From Brachyhypopomus gauderio (taxonomy: Eukaryota > Chordata > Actinopteri > Gymnotiformes > Hypopomidae), in the NCBI RefSeq assembly GCF_052324685.1, contig NW_027506917.1:496001-560000 (forward strand): a stretch of 64,000 nt of DNA, given 5' to 3'. The translations under genes were made by a program, and so were the position numbers. The notes beneath the pieces were generated by a model that did no database searches, was not told the origin of the DNA, and saw only the letters and a list, made by a program, of their open reading frames with translations. This document shows positions 37,228 through 50,164 of this stretch, one piece after another. Position 1 is the first letter of the stretch, and every line of letters begins with the position of its first letter.

Positions 37228-38270
37228 GTCAGGTTAGTAAATGGAACTGGGCATGAGACTAGAGGACAGCCACCAAATTACATAGTCTGGGCCACTGATA
37301 TTGAGTAATAAGCAAGGTGCAATGTAATATTGGATGAGCTTATCAAGTTGTTGCTTATGGACCAGAAAAATCTGGGTCAGGCATAGTGTACTATATAACA
37401 ATTGAATGCTCTAAGTGGTATATGCTTATATGTAGTACTTTATTAATCAAAAATGCAATTTAGGATTGTTCTATCTGTACTGTTCCTCTATTTATTCTGA
37501 GTTCTAAATTGATTTTTCCCCCCTATTCCATAGATTCAGTTTTGAGGGCAGCAGATGGAGGCAGTAAAGGTGTACCAAACACACTAGCTGCCCTAATGAT
37601 GCCTTGCTGGCTGTGTCAGGGCTGGCTTGGATGCCACACCTTCTACCTCCATAAGAGGCACTGAGTCAGTCCTAGTGCATTCCCGTGTGAATGTTTCTCT
37701 CCACCTTACTCTCTTTCTCTTGTTCTCTCTCTCTACCTTTTACTTTTACTTATTCGAGTATCTACCTCCTGCGCCACTTCTGGCCCATCTCAAGTTTTCC
37801 TCCAGTCTTATCTCTTCCTGTCAGTTACTCTTTTATTTTGGGAAGGGTTTTGTTTTGTTGCGGCGTTCGCCTGTTGCCGGTCACTTCCCCTGGCGTCCTT
37901 GGTTTCGTTTTACGCGTTGAGTTTCTTCCGCGTTCTTTCAGTTGCCTTTGTTATTTTCCTCCCGTGTCTATACGGTTTAGTTTTGCCTTTTCACATGTTG
38001 AGTATTTCATGTTGTTTTCCATTCTACGGTTGTGCTTTATTTTTACGCGTTGAGTTTTCCGCATCCTTTTGAGTTGCGTTTTGCCACTGTGTGTATGCAT
38101 AGTGGTTTTATGCTGTGCTTTCTGTTTGTTCGCGTGTGTTTTATTTCATACACACAGTCCCAGTGATAAGCATTCATCCTTATTGGCTTCTAACGGCATT
38201 TGGGTTCAATTCTCCCTTCATTTTCTTACGGTGTGTACCGGTCTGTACACTACGGTGGCCGTGAAGTGCC
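37228..38270. other. 3' flank of the PIM-like gene, no further gene recognised
   Basis: Probably includes the kinase 3' UTR, although no AATAAA was placed with confidence. From about 37680 the sequence is pyrimidine-rich (CTCTCTTTCTCTTGTTCTCTC) with several TTTACGCGTTGAGTTT-like repeats (37910, 38040), suggesting repeat-derived DNA. Long plus-strand frames here are Phe/Ser/Leu-rich because of composition. Confidence 0.5.
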
Positions 38271-38274
38271 AACC

Positions 38275-38505
38275 ACAACGATACTTACTAAGCACAATTA
38301 CAAATGACAAAAACACAATGTCATTAACAAAAACACAACGATATTAACTAAACACAATTACAAATTACAAAAACCCAACGACATTAACAAAATCACAACA
38401 TTAACTAAGCACAATTACAAAGTACAAAAACACAGCGACATTAACTAAGCCCAGTTACAAATTACAAAAACACAACATTAACAAAAACACGACATTAACA
38501 AACCG
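38275..38505 (+). repeat. Degenerate tandem repeat, ACAAAAACACAACGACATTAAC-type
   Basis: About seven imperfect units built from ACAAAAACACAAC, GACATTAACTAAGCACAATT and ACAAATT follow the motif GGTGGCCGTGAAGTGCCAA at 38254. The same arrangement is familiar from dispersed fish repeats, so it is likely an end of an unclassified transposon. Confidence 0.7.
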
Positions 38506-38639
38506 GAAAAGGTAGGTCCCAGTGGGAAAGCCTGGGAAGTTGTTGATTGGACAACGCCACAACCCTGTGGTCCCTGATCCGTACACTCTGCCCGATCCGT
38601 ACCGAGCTTGCGTGAGAAAATGTGCGCATGCGTGTTGCG

Positions 38640-40215
38640 ATTGCCATGCCACCACATTGGATTTGAAATGAAATGCAGATTGTAACGTTTAATTTGAAGG
38701 GTTGAACAAAAATATCTGATAGAAAATGTAGGAGTTGTACACATTTCTTTACAAACACTCCACATTTTAGGAGCTCAAAAGTAGTTGGACAAATAAACAT
38801 AACCCAAACAAAAGATTTTTATTTTCAATATTTTGTTGCGAATCCTTTGGAGGCAATCACTGCCTTAAGTCTGGAACCCATGGACATCACCAAACGCTGG
38901 GTTTCCTCCAATGCTTTGCCAGGCCTTTACAGCTGCAGCCTTCAGGTCTTGCTTGTTTGTGGGTCTTTCCGTCTTAAGTCTGGATTTGAGCAAGTGAAAT
39001 GCATGCTCAATTGGGTTAAGATCTGGTGATTGACTTGGCCATTGCAGAATGTTCCACTTTTTTGCACTCATGAACTCCTGGGTAGCTTTGGCTGTATGCT
39101 TGGGGTCATTGTCCATCTGTACTATGAAGCGCCGTCCGATCAACTTTGCAGCATTTGGCTGAATCTGGGCTGAAAGTATATCCCGGTACACTTCAGAATT
39201 CATCCGGCTACTCTTGTCTGCTGTTATGTCATCAATAAACACAAGTGACCCAGTGCCATTGAAAGCCATGCATGCCCATGCCATCACGTTGCCTCCACCA
39301 TGTTTTACAGAGGATGTGGTGTGCCTTGGATCATGTGCCGTTCCCTTTCTTCTCCAAACTTTTTTCTTCCCATCATTCTGGTACAGGTTGATCTTTGTCT
39401 CATCTGTCCATAGAATACTTTTCTAGAACTGAGCTGGCTTCTTGAGGTGTTTTTCGGCAAATTTAACTCTGGCCTGTCTATTTTTGGAATTGATGAATGG
39501 TTTGCATCTAGATGTGAACCCTTTGTATTTACTTTCATGGAGTCTTCTCTTTACTGTTGACTTAGAGACAGATACACCTACTTCCCTGAGTGTTCTGGAC
39601 TTCAGTTGATGTTGTGAACGGGTTCTTCTTCACCAAAGAAAGTATGCGGCGATCATCCACCACTGTTGTCATCCGTGGACGCCCAGGCCTTTTTGAGTTC
39701 CCAAGCTCACCAGTCAATTCCTTTTTTCTCAGAATGTACCAGACTGTTGATTTTGCTACTCCAAGCATGTCTGCTGTCTCTCTGATGGATTCTTTCTTTT
39801 TTTCAGTCTCAGGATGTTCTGCTTCACCTCAATTGAGAGTTCCTTTGACCGCATGTTGTCTGGTCACAGCAACAGCTTCCAAATGCAAAACCACACACCT
39901 GGAATCAACCCCAGACCTTTTAACTACTTCATTGATTACAGGTTAACGAGGGAGACGCCTTCGGAGTTAATTGCAGCCCTTAGAGTCCATTGTCCAATTA
40001 CTTTTGGTCCCTTGAAAAAGAGGAGGCTATGCATTACAGAGCTATGATTCCTAAACCCTTTCTCCGATTTGGATGTGGAAACTCTCATATTGCAGCTGGG
40101 AGTGTGCACTTTCAGCCCATATTATATATATAATTGTATTTCTGAACATGTTTTTGTAAACATCTAAAATAACAAAACTTGTGTCACTGTCCAAATATTT
40201 CTGGCCCTAACTGTA
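38640..40215 (-). mobile_element. Tc1/mariner element, one end truncated
   Basis: The right end carries the TIR-type sequence ACAGTTAGGGCCAGAAATAT (reverse complement, about 40215). The left side matches the inner part of the same family (CCACCACATTGGATTTGAAATG, GGGTTGAACAAAAATATC) but lacks its terminal repeat. The minus-strand transposase is split: N-terminal DNA-binding half at 39768-39562 (KSTVWYILRKKELTGELGNS, GRPRMTT) and catalytic half at 39287-38865 ([27 protein letters not shown]). At least one frameshift separates them. Confidence 0.9.
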
Positions 40216-40235
40216 CATACACATACATTTTATAT

Positions 40236-42260
40236 ATATAGTAGGGGTCTCAAAATCCTCGTACCTGGGGGCCGCTGGAGGTAGAGTCTGGGTGAGGCTG
40301 GGCCGCATCAAATATTCCACAATAAAAGAACAATCCAATCTTCTCTAACTTAATTAACATTAATAACAATTCAGAACATGAACAGTTCTTCAGAACATTG
40401 GCTCCTCTTTCTTCCTCCTACTCCTTGCTACCAGAGACCTGGCAGCACTTCATCTTACACAGCTGAGCCACATCTGGCTTGAGGGAAGAAGCAACTGAGA
40501 CCCTCAGTATGGCTTGAAGATGCTCATCAGTAAGTTTGGACCGGAACTTTGACTTATTAAAGTTCATGGTGGAGAAGAGCTTTTCACAGAGATAGGTACT
40601 TCCAAAAAGGCACATGGTCCGCTTGAACATCTTGGAAAGCTCAGGGAAGGTGGGGGGCAATTCTCTCAAAAATTGTCCAAGGTTCTCTGCTTTTCCACTC
40701 ACCTCCCTGAACTTGGCTTTGAGTTCAGAATTGCACTGCAGGTCAATTAGCTCCATTTGAAGCTCAGGAGGAGCATCTTTCACACCGAAGGAGAAGGGAT
40801 CAGCAAAAATCTTTTGAAGTCTGCAAACCTGTGATCAAATTCTTCCTGCAGCTTTACAATGGCATCAGCATACTTCTCACCACTGAATGGTGTGCCTGAA
40901 TCCATGAGTGCCTTGCATGCTGGGAAATGGCAGAGGTTTGTCTGAGAAAGCTGGGCTTTTCACAACCCAAGTTTTGTGGAGAATGCTCTGATGTTGTCAT
41001 AGGCAGCACTCACAAGCTGCCCCTGGCCTTGTAACTTCTTGTTCAGTACATTCAGCTCCGGTGTGATGTCAACCAGAAAAGCTAAGTCCATGATCAACTT
41101 GGGATCACTAAGTACAGGAACAGCCATCCCATCCTTCTCCATGAAGGCTTTCACTTCTGCTCTCAACTCAAAAAACCTCTCCAAGACGTTTCCCCTGCTA
41201 AGCCAACGTATCTCTGTGAAGTAGAGCACATCCTCATATGATGAGTCTATTTCCCCCAAAACGGAACTGACGGTGCTTCAAGCCCCTGGTTCTGATATGG
41301 TTGATGCATTTCACAACATCAAACATCACACTGTCAAACGTCAGGCATTTGCTGCAAAGGGCCTGCTGATGGATAATGCAATGGAGAGCAATAGCCTCTT
41401 CCACACCTTCTTCCTCCAGTTTTCTTTGAACAAGTCCCACGAGTCCATTCTTCCTCCCTGTCGTTGATGGTGCTCTGTCGGTTGTTATTCCAGCAAAACT
41501 CTTCCATAGCAAGCCAGCATCCACAATGGCATCTTCCAAAATATCTCCTGAGCAGTGGTCTGGCCATGCATTGGAATCACTGTGAGCAACTCCTCCATTA
41601 CTTCAAAACAACCGTCAACACCACGGACATAAATTGCGAGCTGCGCAGTGTCAGTGACGTCTGTGCTCTCATCAAGAGCAACAGAGTATGCATGGAAATG
41701 TTTAGCTTTCTCACGCAGTTGATCATAAATGTTACCTGACAGGTCAGAAATTCGCTCTGCCACTGTGTTGGCTGAAAGGCTGATGTTACTAAACTGACCC
41801 TTCTTTTCTGGACAGACTACTTGCAGCATTTAACATGCACTTTTTGATGAACTCGCCATCTTTGAATGGCTTTCCAGCCTTAGCAATCACCTGACTCATC
41901 ACGCAGCAAACTTCGACAGCAGCATCACTTTCTTTGCTTGCCTTCTTGAAAAAATCTTGTTGCCGCAGTAGACATGTTTTAAGCTTGGTGGCACAGCACT
42001 TTCTCTCTTCTCCCTGATATTTTGCATATTCCTCAGCATGTTTAGTTGTGTAATGACGTCTGATATTGTACTCCTTGTGCACAGCAACTTTATCTGAGCA
42101 TATAAGACATGTCGGGATGCCCCTGAGCTCTACGAAAAAGTAGTCTATCTCCCACTTCTCAAGATATTGTCTGTGCTCATGGCTAACCTTTCTGTTCACA
42201 GCAGGTTTTGAGAAAGACATGACATGAGCCGTAGAACAAGGCTCTTACTTAAACCTGGAG
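40236..42260 (-). mobile_element. hAT (ZBED/GTF2IRD2-like) transposase, frameshifted
   Basis: On the minus strand the transposase starts at 42220 (MSFSKPAVNRKVSHEHRQYL), followed by a zinc-finger-like segment (CLICSDKVAVHKEYNIRRHY). The body continues in other frames: SVALDESTDVTDTAQLAIYV (first catalytic Asp region, 41829-41485), GLVQRKLEEEGVEEAIALHC (41539-41234) and EIRWLSRGNVLERFFELRAE (41259-40960). The C-terminal dimerisation segment includes MCLFGSTYLCEKLFSTMNFN (40783-40418). Three or more frameshifts make it inactive. The 40240 end reads TAGGGGTCTCAAA, similar to Charlie-type hAT ends; the other end was not fixed precisely. Confidence 0.88.
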
Positions 42261-42289
42261 CCATAGAGGCAATAAAGTAAATTAAGTTT

Positions 42290-44008
42290 TACTTCGGTAA
42301 ATATTATTTTATCTTAACCTAAATATAGTTAGTTCTGTAGGCCTCATCTCCAAAACCATCAGGCAGTAAAGAGTCTAGAAAAATGATCTCTTTCTCTGCT
42401 ACCAGAAAAACCTGCATTGGGCATATTTAAAAATGACCAGATAGGCAACTTATTATTTTGTTCTATCAGAATCAGAAAAGAATCTCTAAATATCTATCTT
42501 AATAGTTGTAACTCAACGCATAGCAAAAAGTGATATGCCTGATCCTTTTGCCTATTCCATGCAGGAAACAAAATAGCATCCTTGGAGCACTGACTGTCCT
42601 GGTATTGTAGAGAAATACATATAAAAAGATTACTTCGTTTTTGTACAAAATTATGGGCATTCATGAGTGTGACTTATATAAGTGCCTTATAACAATATTA
42701 CCGGTAAGCTTGACAGTGGGTCCACATCTGATGTCTTCCACGTGGGAATGACATACATGTCCACAATGTGAACATCTTTGCCCTATTTAAGAATAATTAG
42801 GAACTCTATAAAAATACCCATACAAAAAAAGGACATTAAACCCACAAAACAATAATTTGACTCTTGATTACATGTCTTCGAGCAGCAGTGATGAGCTTAA
42901 AACATGCATACTCAATCTATAAAAACAAAACGGAGTAAAATGCAAACAAAATCAATTTAGTTAGATTTTTCTTAGAGTAAACATTCTGCAACATATATAA
43001 TATATACAGTAGATTCCATGCATCGGTTTAATCCGAGACTCCAGAAGTCCTCACGTGTTAGACAGACATCACCATCTTTAATGATAAGCTCTGTTTCTGG
43101 ACGGCTAGTGTCCAAAATGTATTTCAGCTGAAATTAATAATAATAATCAGTTACTTAATTTAGAGTGTGAGAGACAGTGCTTGACAGTGTAAGAGTGAGA
43201 GTTAAATAATGTGAGGAAGCGAAGTTCACATGACGAGTTTAGATGAAACTGTTTTTCTTCAATAGGACCCAAGTATTTTTCCCATTTCTCCACAGAGAAA
43301 GCATATAAATGCTCATAATTTTTAGGTGTCCAGTATTCATGGTCCTGATGCGACATGAAACTGGTTGGTCCATAGTCTGACAAGAGAAATTAGGAATATT
43401 ATTAAGAGTAGAAATTTCCCAATATACAATAATCTTGAACACCAATGACGACAAAACTTTTCAATTGGTAGAAAGGCCTAAGACGTGAGACATTAATGCA
43501 GCAACGAGTCCCTTAGTCTTTCACCACAGTTGCCACACCTTTAGCAGTGATGGTATCTACAGAAAAAGGCCCTTGATGCCGGTCTGCAAGGGAGTCTTTT
43601 CTGTGTTTTTTATTAGGGTTTTGGAATATCAACACCTCATCACCTGCACTCGAAACTGCACGTTTAACATTGCGAGCTGCAAATATGTTCTCGTTCAGCT
43701 GTGTAAATATCAAAGTAAAAATGTAAATGTAAAATGTGATATGGTAAATATGATAATATAAAAGTTAAGTTATACTGAATATTAACCTCATTAACAAACT
43801 CTCTTCCCTGGTCAGTAATAATTTTCTTGACCATGCCGAACAAGTACAGCTTCTTAATGATTGCAGCTGACACTTCACTTGTGATCTTAGATTGCAGAGG
43901 CTCAGCAACAACCCATTTTGTATACAAGTCCGTCATAGTCACATATTTGTTGTATGTACATATACATACATTATATATAAAATGTAAATAAAAATGTAAT
44001 TGTGCCAT
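42290..44008 (-). pseudogene. Spliced transposon gene with integrase and Ulp1-like (C48) protease segments
   Basis: On the minus strand exons appear in this order. An integrase core piece has MTDLYTKWVVAEPL and TDQGREFVNE, giving two catalytic Asp residues, with a donor after it. An integrase C-terminal piece has NVKRAVSSAGDEVLIFQNPN (43713-43513). YGPTSFMSHQDHEYWTPKNY follows from 43376, then REDFWSLGLNRCMEST (exon from 43127), IEYACFKLITAARRH, GKDVHIVDMYVIPTWKTSDV, DAILFPAWNRQKDQAYHFLL and EKEIIFLDSLLPDG. The last two carry the His and Asp expected of a Ulp1-type cysteine protease. The integrase Glu exon and protease Cys exon are not found. The family is Ginger-like or a gypsy derivative; the whole looks like a decayed transposon gene. 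Confidence 0.6.
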
Positions 44009-44029
44009 ATTTTGTCAATTGTGATTTTT

Positions 44030-44277
44030 CACCGCAATCGAAATTTGTCCTCTGCATTTTACCCATCTGTGCAGTTAGAACACACACACACACACTAGTT
44101 ATTACTAGGGGGCTGTGGATCACATGTGCCCAGAGCAGTGAGCAGCCCTAGTCCGGGGAGCAGTTGGGGTTAGGTGCCTTGCTCAAGGGCACCTCAGTCA
44201 TGGCCTCAGGTCTGTGAATCGAACCCACGACCCTCCGGTCACAAGACCAGTTCCCTACCACCAGGCCATGACTGCCC
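44030..44277 (-). mobile_element. tRNA-derived SINE
   Basis: Read on the minus strand it starts GGGCAGTCATGGCCTGGTGG, which contains an RNA polymerase III A box (TGGCCTGGTGG, 44268-44258). A B box follows (GGGTTCGATTC, 44226-44216) at the normal spacing, then the body with GAGGTGCCCTTGAGCAAGGC and a CA-rich tail. The promoter boxes identify a tRNA-derived SINE, a type common in teleosts. Confidence 0.85.
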
Positions 44278-44299
44278 TGTATATACATAATAATAAAAT

Positions 44300-44365
44300 A
44301 TATATATATATAAATATTATACACGCACACACACACACACACGCACACACACATATATATATATA
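44300..44365. repeat. AT and AC microsatellites
   Basis: A (TA)n run, then a (CA/CG)n run and another (TA)n run next to the SINE head. Confidence 0.9.
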
Positions 44366-45628
44366 ATGAGACTGTGGTTTCCTATTTGTCTGAATTTTCC
44401 CATGATGCCAAAAAAATTCTACTACCACCCAAGAGTGGGTAGTCTTTGTTTATCCCCTGGTGCAAATGTAGACAGATTCTGCTGTACCATTTTTCAAAAA
44501 TCCACATTGAATTCTTAATGTTCTTAGGGCTTGGAGATACATTTCTCAGAAATTGGTTATCAGTTTCTCAGAAATCTCCCATAATTCCAAAAGACTGCTG
44601 CATGAGAGTATGAACCCTTAACTATCATCACAGTAAGTTTGCACAGATTGCACTGTACCATTTCCTCATAAATCTGTTTTAGGTTCATAATGCATTTAGG
44701 CGAATTAAAGCACTCATGTCAAATAGGCTGAATTAGGACATTAATTTATCAGAAATCATCCACTATAGTTTGTGACCCTCTCTTTAATTTCCCTAATCAA
44801 CTATGTGCATAAGACAATCAATTTGTAAATTTAAAAATCAGGTTACTCAAATGATCATTTTTGCTTGCTGTGGAACTTTGATCATGATTACAATGACAAA
44901 GAACTCTAGAAGCTTCTCTGGCCTCATATACCCATGATGCCTTGCAGAGATATGCCAGAGAAAGGCTCTAGATAGAACATGCTGATGTAGGTTCACCAGC
45001 AAAAGACCAACTGGCCACATATCTGCATATTCCCACTGAGGCCAACTCTGATATGGGCAGAAATGTATTTAAATGGTTAAATACATGAGTACATGCCACA
45101 CTGTGTACAGTAGAAAAGAAGAGGAAATTGCAGGCAAAACTAGCATCCACTTCTAAAACATGCCGTTTCAGACTTGAGGTAAGAAGTTTCAAGGAATACG
45201 TCACCTATAAACACAAAAAACAAAACATCAACTAACTAGTCAGGAGCAGCCAGCATAATTTCAGCCAGCTCTGATTTCATTATTTCTAGGAGGACTCCTA
45301 CAATGTTCCTTGCCAAATGCTGGATGTGTTCAAAACATTCTTTCAGAGGACATACTGTAAACCCAAAGAATCATGGATAAAATAAGACCACCGTAGCTGC
45401 ACCTCTCCAGGTGACCAGTAAGCTGTTGAGAACCTGACAAAAGAAGCTTCTGCAGGTCATTTCCTAGACATTGACCTACAATCTCATAAGCACAAAACCT
45501 GCTGGCACCCAAATGGGGCGTGTGATGGAGCTACCCTTCACCACAATGTACACAACATAAGTATTGACATTGATTTCATTATGTAAGTTAATAACTAAAT
45601 GAAGACACATAGGATGCAATTTACTTTT
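44366..45628. other. No gene recognised, left flank of copy B
   Basis: AT-rich unique-looking DNA with related phrases such as TCTCAGAAAT and CCCATGATGCC recurring a few times, which hints at an old repeat. The duplication's visible left edge in copy B is at its right-hand end; no transposon terminus or target duplication is visible at that junction. Confidence 0.5.
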
Positions 45629-45801
45629 TATTGAGTAATATTAATCAGCTTACCAAGGGAGAACCTGCACAGAAAAAAGGAAAGGTTATATAATGTATGT
45701 AATGAAAAATGTTCATTTTATTTGAGCAATACCGGTGACTGGTATGCAGAGAAAGGCAGCCATGTTGTTTTGTTGAGAAAACAGATTGGGTTCTGTAGAG
45801 T

Positions 45802-46062
45802 CAGGGTTGCCAGGTCCTACAAAAATATCCCGCACAAATTCAGTGTAAAACCTGCCCTTCAGTCAATAACTTTAGGGTTTGGGCTAGTTTAGGCTTCTGA
45901 AGGGCCTAAACTAAAATTGACTATTATATCGGGATCGATTCTTAGTTTTGATTTGTAACTCCTGCCCAAAAAACTGCACCCAGCAACCGCAGAATTTTTA
46001 CCTGCGGCTGGATTTTCAAACCAGCCCAATTTGGCGTGAAAACTGCGAACCTGGCAACTATG
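45802..46062. mobile_element. hAT-type MITE, 261 bp (copy B)
   Basis: Same element at the equivalent place in copy B, with the same 8-bp flanking repeat, so the insertion predates the duplication. A few substitutions distinguish it from copy A. Confidence 0.73.
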
Positions 46063-47284
46063 TGTAGAGTGCTTTTATGGGTTGGGTTTTACCACCAAAA
46101 ATCCAGGAAGTGACATCACACCACTTCCTGTGTAGCACTATAAAAGGCCTGATGAGAATTGTTTGAGCAGGTTTTTGGTGGGAGAGTATGTAATGCTGAA
46201 AGTAAGAAATGATCTTGATGCTTGAACTGTGCAGTGTGATAATTGATGTGAGGAACTTGTGAACTATCACATTTTGGGTTTTTAATGTATTGGTTTGTTT
46301 CTGTAAATAGTTTTCTTGCCTCTACATGGGGATTAAATAAACACATGCTACTTCTTGACACCCTACCTGAACCAGACCCTGTGCCTTGTCTGCCGGTCAC
46401 TCACAGGGCGAACAGATCAAGGCCATGCAGAAGTGTCAGAATGTTATGTTTCTGTGCGGGATGCAGGATTTGATGTTCCTGTGTTAAACCATGAGTGGTA
46501 ACAGAGGGTGGTCTTTCCCTGGAGGTCATACATAGGCATAGTGGGGGAAGTGTGACTCAAGGAGTCCCCATTGAAATGGGCTAAAACTGTGTAGTGAGAA
46601 AGACTACGTCTTCAGTTCAGAAAGAAGGTAGAGACACAGAGGTGGGGCTCCTGTGTGTAAATGTACTATGTTGGTTATATCATCAAACAGAATCCCACAG
46701 ATTAACCTGTTTTTGATAACTGCGGTTCCTTTGATATGCGCCGGGTGTTAAAGGAAGAGGAGTTTGGTGTAGGGTCTCTTCTGTTTTCCTCTCTTCCCCT
46801 CTGCTTTCTTGCACATTGAGACACCCTGCACTGGTCTGTATAACTGTTTCCATGAGAATAACTACCTTTTCATACATTGATTTAGAATAGTACTGTTTGA
46901 TAATAAATTAATCTAGTTGTTAATAGATAAATCTAGTTAATTGCTTAACCAACTTTTCTTAGTTATATCCATAGCAGGCCAGATTAACTCCTAATAAGTA
47001 TCAGATAAAGGTAAATGTATAATAACACCTATTCCCTATAAAATACTTAATCTGTTGCATACGTTTTATATGCCAACCCCTTAGTAACTGTAGCTGTATA
47101 GTAAACCTCTGACAAAGCAGGCTACTGTTTATAGCAAGGAACTTTGTGAAGTTGGTTAGTTATATCCCGTAACCTACAGTGAGCTATTGGATAAGTGAGT
47201 TCCCTTAACCTTTATTTAAACCTTAACCAAAACTATTACATATTATGCACATTAGTCCTTCATCTGCACCTATTTCCATCTTTA

Positions 47285-47790
<506 letters not shown>

Positions 47791-48524
47791 AAAAACTTTT
47801 TTTTCGGCGATGATGAATAGTCCATGATTGGAGATTTTTTCTGCCTTTCCTCCATAGTTCCTTGCACGCTGGTGATGGTACTAATAATCCAGATGATTGG
47901 TTATTGATGGCGATCATCATCATCTGTCCTGATGCACAAACTGCAGTAGTCCTCTTGTGCTGGGAGCCTGGTTGAAGTTCGTTGCATAGCTGCCCGTGGT
48001 CTCTACTCCAGGATGAAGCACAGGAGACCTACATGATGGACAGATCGAGAGACAGAAAAGCAGAACAAAGACTAAACACAGTTCAATGTATTCTTGTGAA
48101 ATCTGGGAGATGTGTTAGGGAGATGTGAACCGATGGAGTCTCCCTTAAACATCACGGAAACCCCCCTTTGCTGTGTCGTTGACGTTTTGAACCTTAGTGA
48201 TGAGCAAGAATAGTCAGAAGCAAAGATATCAAAGTAAAATAAATTTTATTAAAGATGGATCAATCCAGAAATGTCCATTACAGAGTACACTGTATGGTTG
48301 CCTTTTATTGGTCTCAGTAACATCCCTCAGTGTCCAGAAGTAGTCTGCTGACAAAGAGGGTATTAGTAGTTTCTTTGTGTGATTTTGAATAAGTGTGACA
48401 TGTTGCATGTAGGAGGATGCTCCTCTATAAAACTGAAGTAACAGGGGAATCTTAACAGGTCTTTAAAGTTTTGGTGATGTTAAAGAATGGTGAAGAATAT
48501 GTTGCATCTGTTCCTACATCATCA

Positions 48525-48890
48525 TCATGTGAGAGCTTCAGGATCACTCCTGAAATATGCAAATAAGAATACATGTCGGTTATTTCTCAAAATGGACTGA
48601 AGCTCTTCCTGTGTGAGTGAAGAACCTTGGCAGTGTTCTCCTATGTGGTGATGGCATGTAGAAGTGACATCCATGTAAATAGGAGGGTTTAAGCCCTCCC
48701 TCCTGCTGCTTGGACAAGAACCAATTCTTTCAGTGTTTGCAGTGTTGAGGACAGAGAATAGGGAGCTGTAAATCTCTACTGGTGATGACGGATAAAAATT
48801 AAGGATTATATCATCTGAAATAAATATGCTGATTTCAGGTATAAAATCAATTCTGATTTGAATCTGTGGGCATCTGAAATGCTGTTCCAA
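48525..48890 (-). CDS. Uncharacterised 121-codon frame, possible terminal exon (copy B)
   Basis: Copy B counterpart of the 7280-7645 frame, with the same translation and the same position relative to USP-like exons. The same caution about its reality applies. Confidence 0.3.
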   Translation of the reverse strand: MEQHFRCPQIQIRIDFIPEISIFISDDIILNFYPSSPVEIYSSLFSVLNTANTERIGSCPSSRREGLNPPIYMDVTSTCHHHIGEHCQGSSLTQEELQSILRNNRHVFLFAYFRSDPEALT

Positions 48891-49382
48891 CTATTGCCAA
48901 TGGATGGGGGTGTGGAGAAAGATGATTCTTAATGAATCATCTCCTACGATTGGACGACAGAAACAGACAGGAGTAGACCTGAACTGAACTGAGCAGATGT
49001 GTAGCCTGTTTTGTTAAGTGTGGATGTAGGTACTTACATGTGTATCCTCACTTGGACCTGGCATGGAGTTGGGTATAGGGGGATACTGCCCCTACTGTAC
49101 CTCAGTGAGAAGGTGAGCTCCTACCTTTGCATGTAGAAGAGCAGGTAGGCTGTTCTTGCCCTGCGCTTAAGGATTGCTGGCTCATTCATTTTTGAAACCT
49201 TTGAATCATTGAATGTTAACCAGCTTTCTCCTTTCTCCTCAGCTACGTCACTGATGTAGTGCCTTGTCAGGGTAGAGAGATGTCATTAGTCACTTTAGTT
49301 TCTACTGCATGTTTGTGGATAATGTCAGACTGCTCACCACTGAAAAATTTGCAACAGGGCAGATGTAAGAGAAGGAGGAAAC

Positions 49383-49710
49383 CCTGAGTGTCTCTCCCTC
49401 CTTTTTCAGCTGAAGCAAACACATCATCAGGAACTCATGGGCATCCTGTGGAAGACAGTACATCAGAAGAGCATTGCTCCTGGACTTCAGCAGCAACAGA
49501 GTGAGAAAATAAAGAAGGTTGTGTGCAGTTCCTGCAGGCTACTGCATGTGGTTCTGATGTGTTCTGAATGGCTCAGAGGGTTGTTTAGCTGAACCTGTTG
49601 GTAGTCCTCTCCAAACGCAGGGCATCTGACTGAAATACAGGCATTCAGGGCTCTCAGCAGCTTCTTCTTCTGTGAAGAACTACAACTAGTGAGCCTGCCT
49701 TGCTGCAAAT
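49383..49710 (-). pseudogene. USP37-like deubiquitinase fragment, two exons (copy B)
   Basis: Copy B counterpart with the same two exons (49710 to 49595 and 49445 to 49383), the same splice sites and the DAHEF motif. It likewise lacks a recognisable catalytic Cys exon. A nearby substitution lies outside the exons. Confidence 0.6.
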
Positions 49711-49880
49711 CTGCAAAACATCTACGCATGGTAACAGGGAGACCAATGTGGTTTATTTCTCTCAGCATCACAACACCTCCCTAAGCACTCATAATTGAAC
49801 AGTTCATTTAGACACGTGAATCCTCTGTTCCTGATCCGGTACCTGAGCATCTGGCAGCTGGATGTCCGCTTAGCAATCGA

Positions 49881-49904
49881 CCCCCCCCCCCCCCCCCCCC
49901 CCCC
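49881..49904. repeat. Poly-C tract, 24 bases
   Basis: Expanded equivalent of the 9-base tract in copy A. Its length may be unreliable in the assembly. Confidence 0.95.
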
Positions 49905-50164
49905 AACAACTTTCGTTCCATTGATGTGTATCAATCTGGTAGCCCTCCGCTATAATTGGTATCCAAGAAGTAGCTCCCAGTTTCAAAAATGTTGGTGACC
50001 CCTGCAGTGGACACTGCAGGATTCAAGATACCATTGAGTCAGACTACTACTAAACTACAGGAGTCCATGTCATTATCTAGTGTTTTTGTAAGTTAGACAT
50101 TTGCCAAGAAGCACAAATAACCATCGACAGACATACCATTTAAAGAACAACCTCAAGTGGTATC

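Noticed and set aside
37627..38053. Two Phe/Leu/Ser-rich plus-strand frames resembling membrane proteins
   Set aside because: Pyrimidine-rich composition alone explains them, and no splice sites or conserved motifs accompany them.
44216..44268. tRNA gene suggested by A and B boxes
   Set aside because: The promoter boxes belong to a SINE; the stem pairing and a full 3' half of a functional tRNA are not seen.
44148..44354. Minus-strand frame starting with a Cys-Val repeat
   Set aside because: It translates a CA/TA microsatellite and the SINE head.
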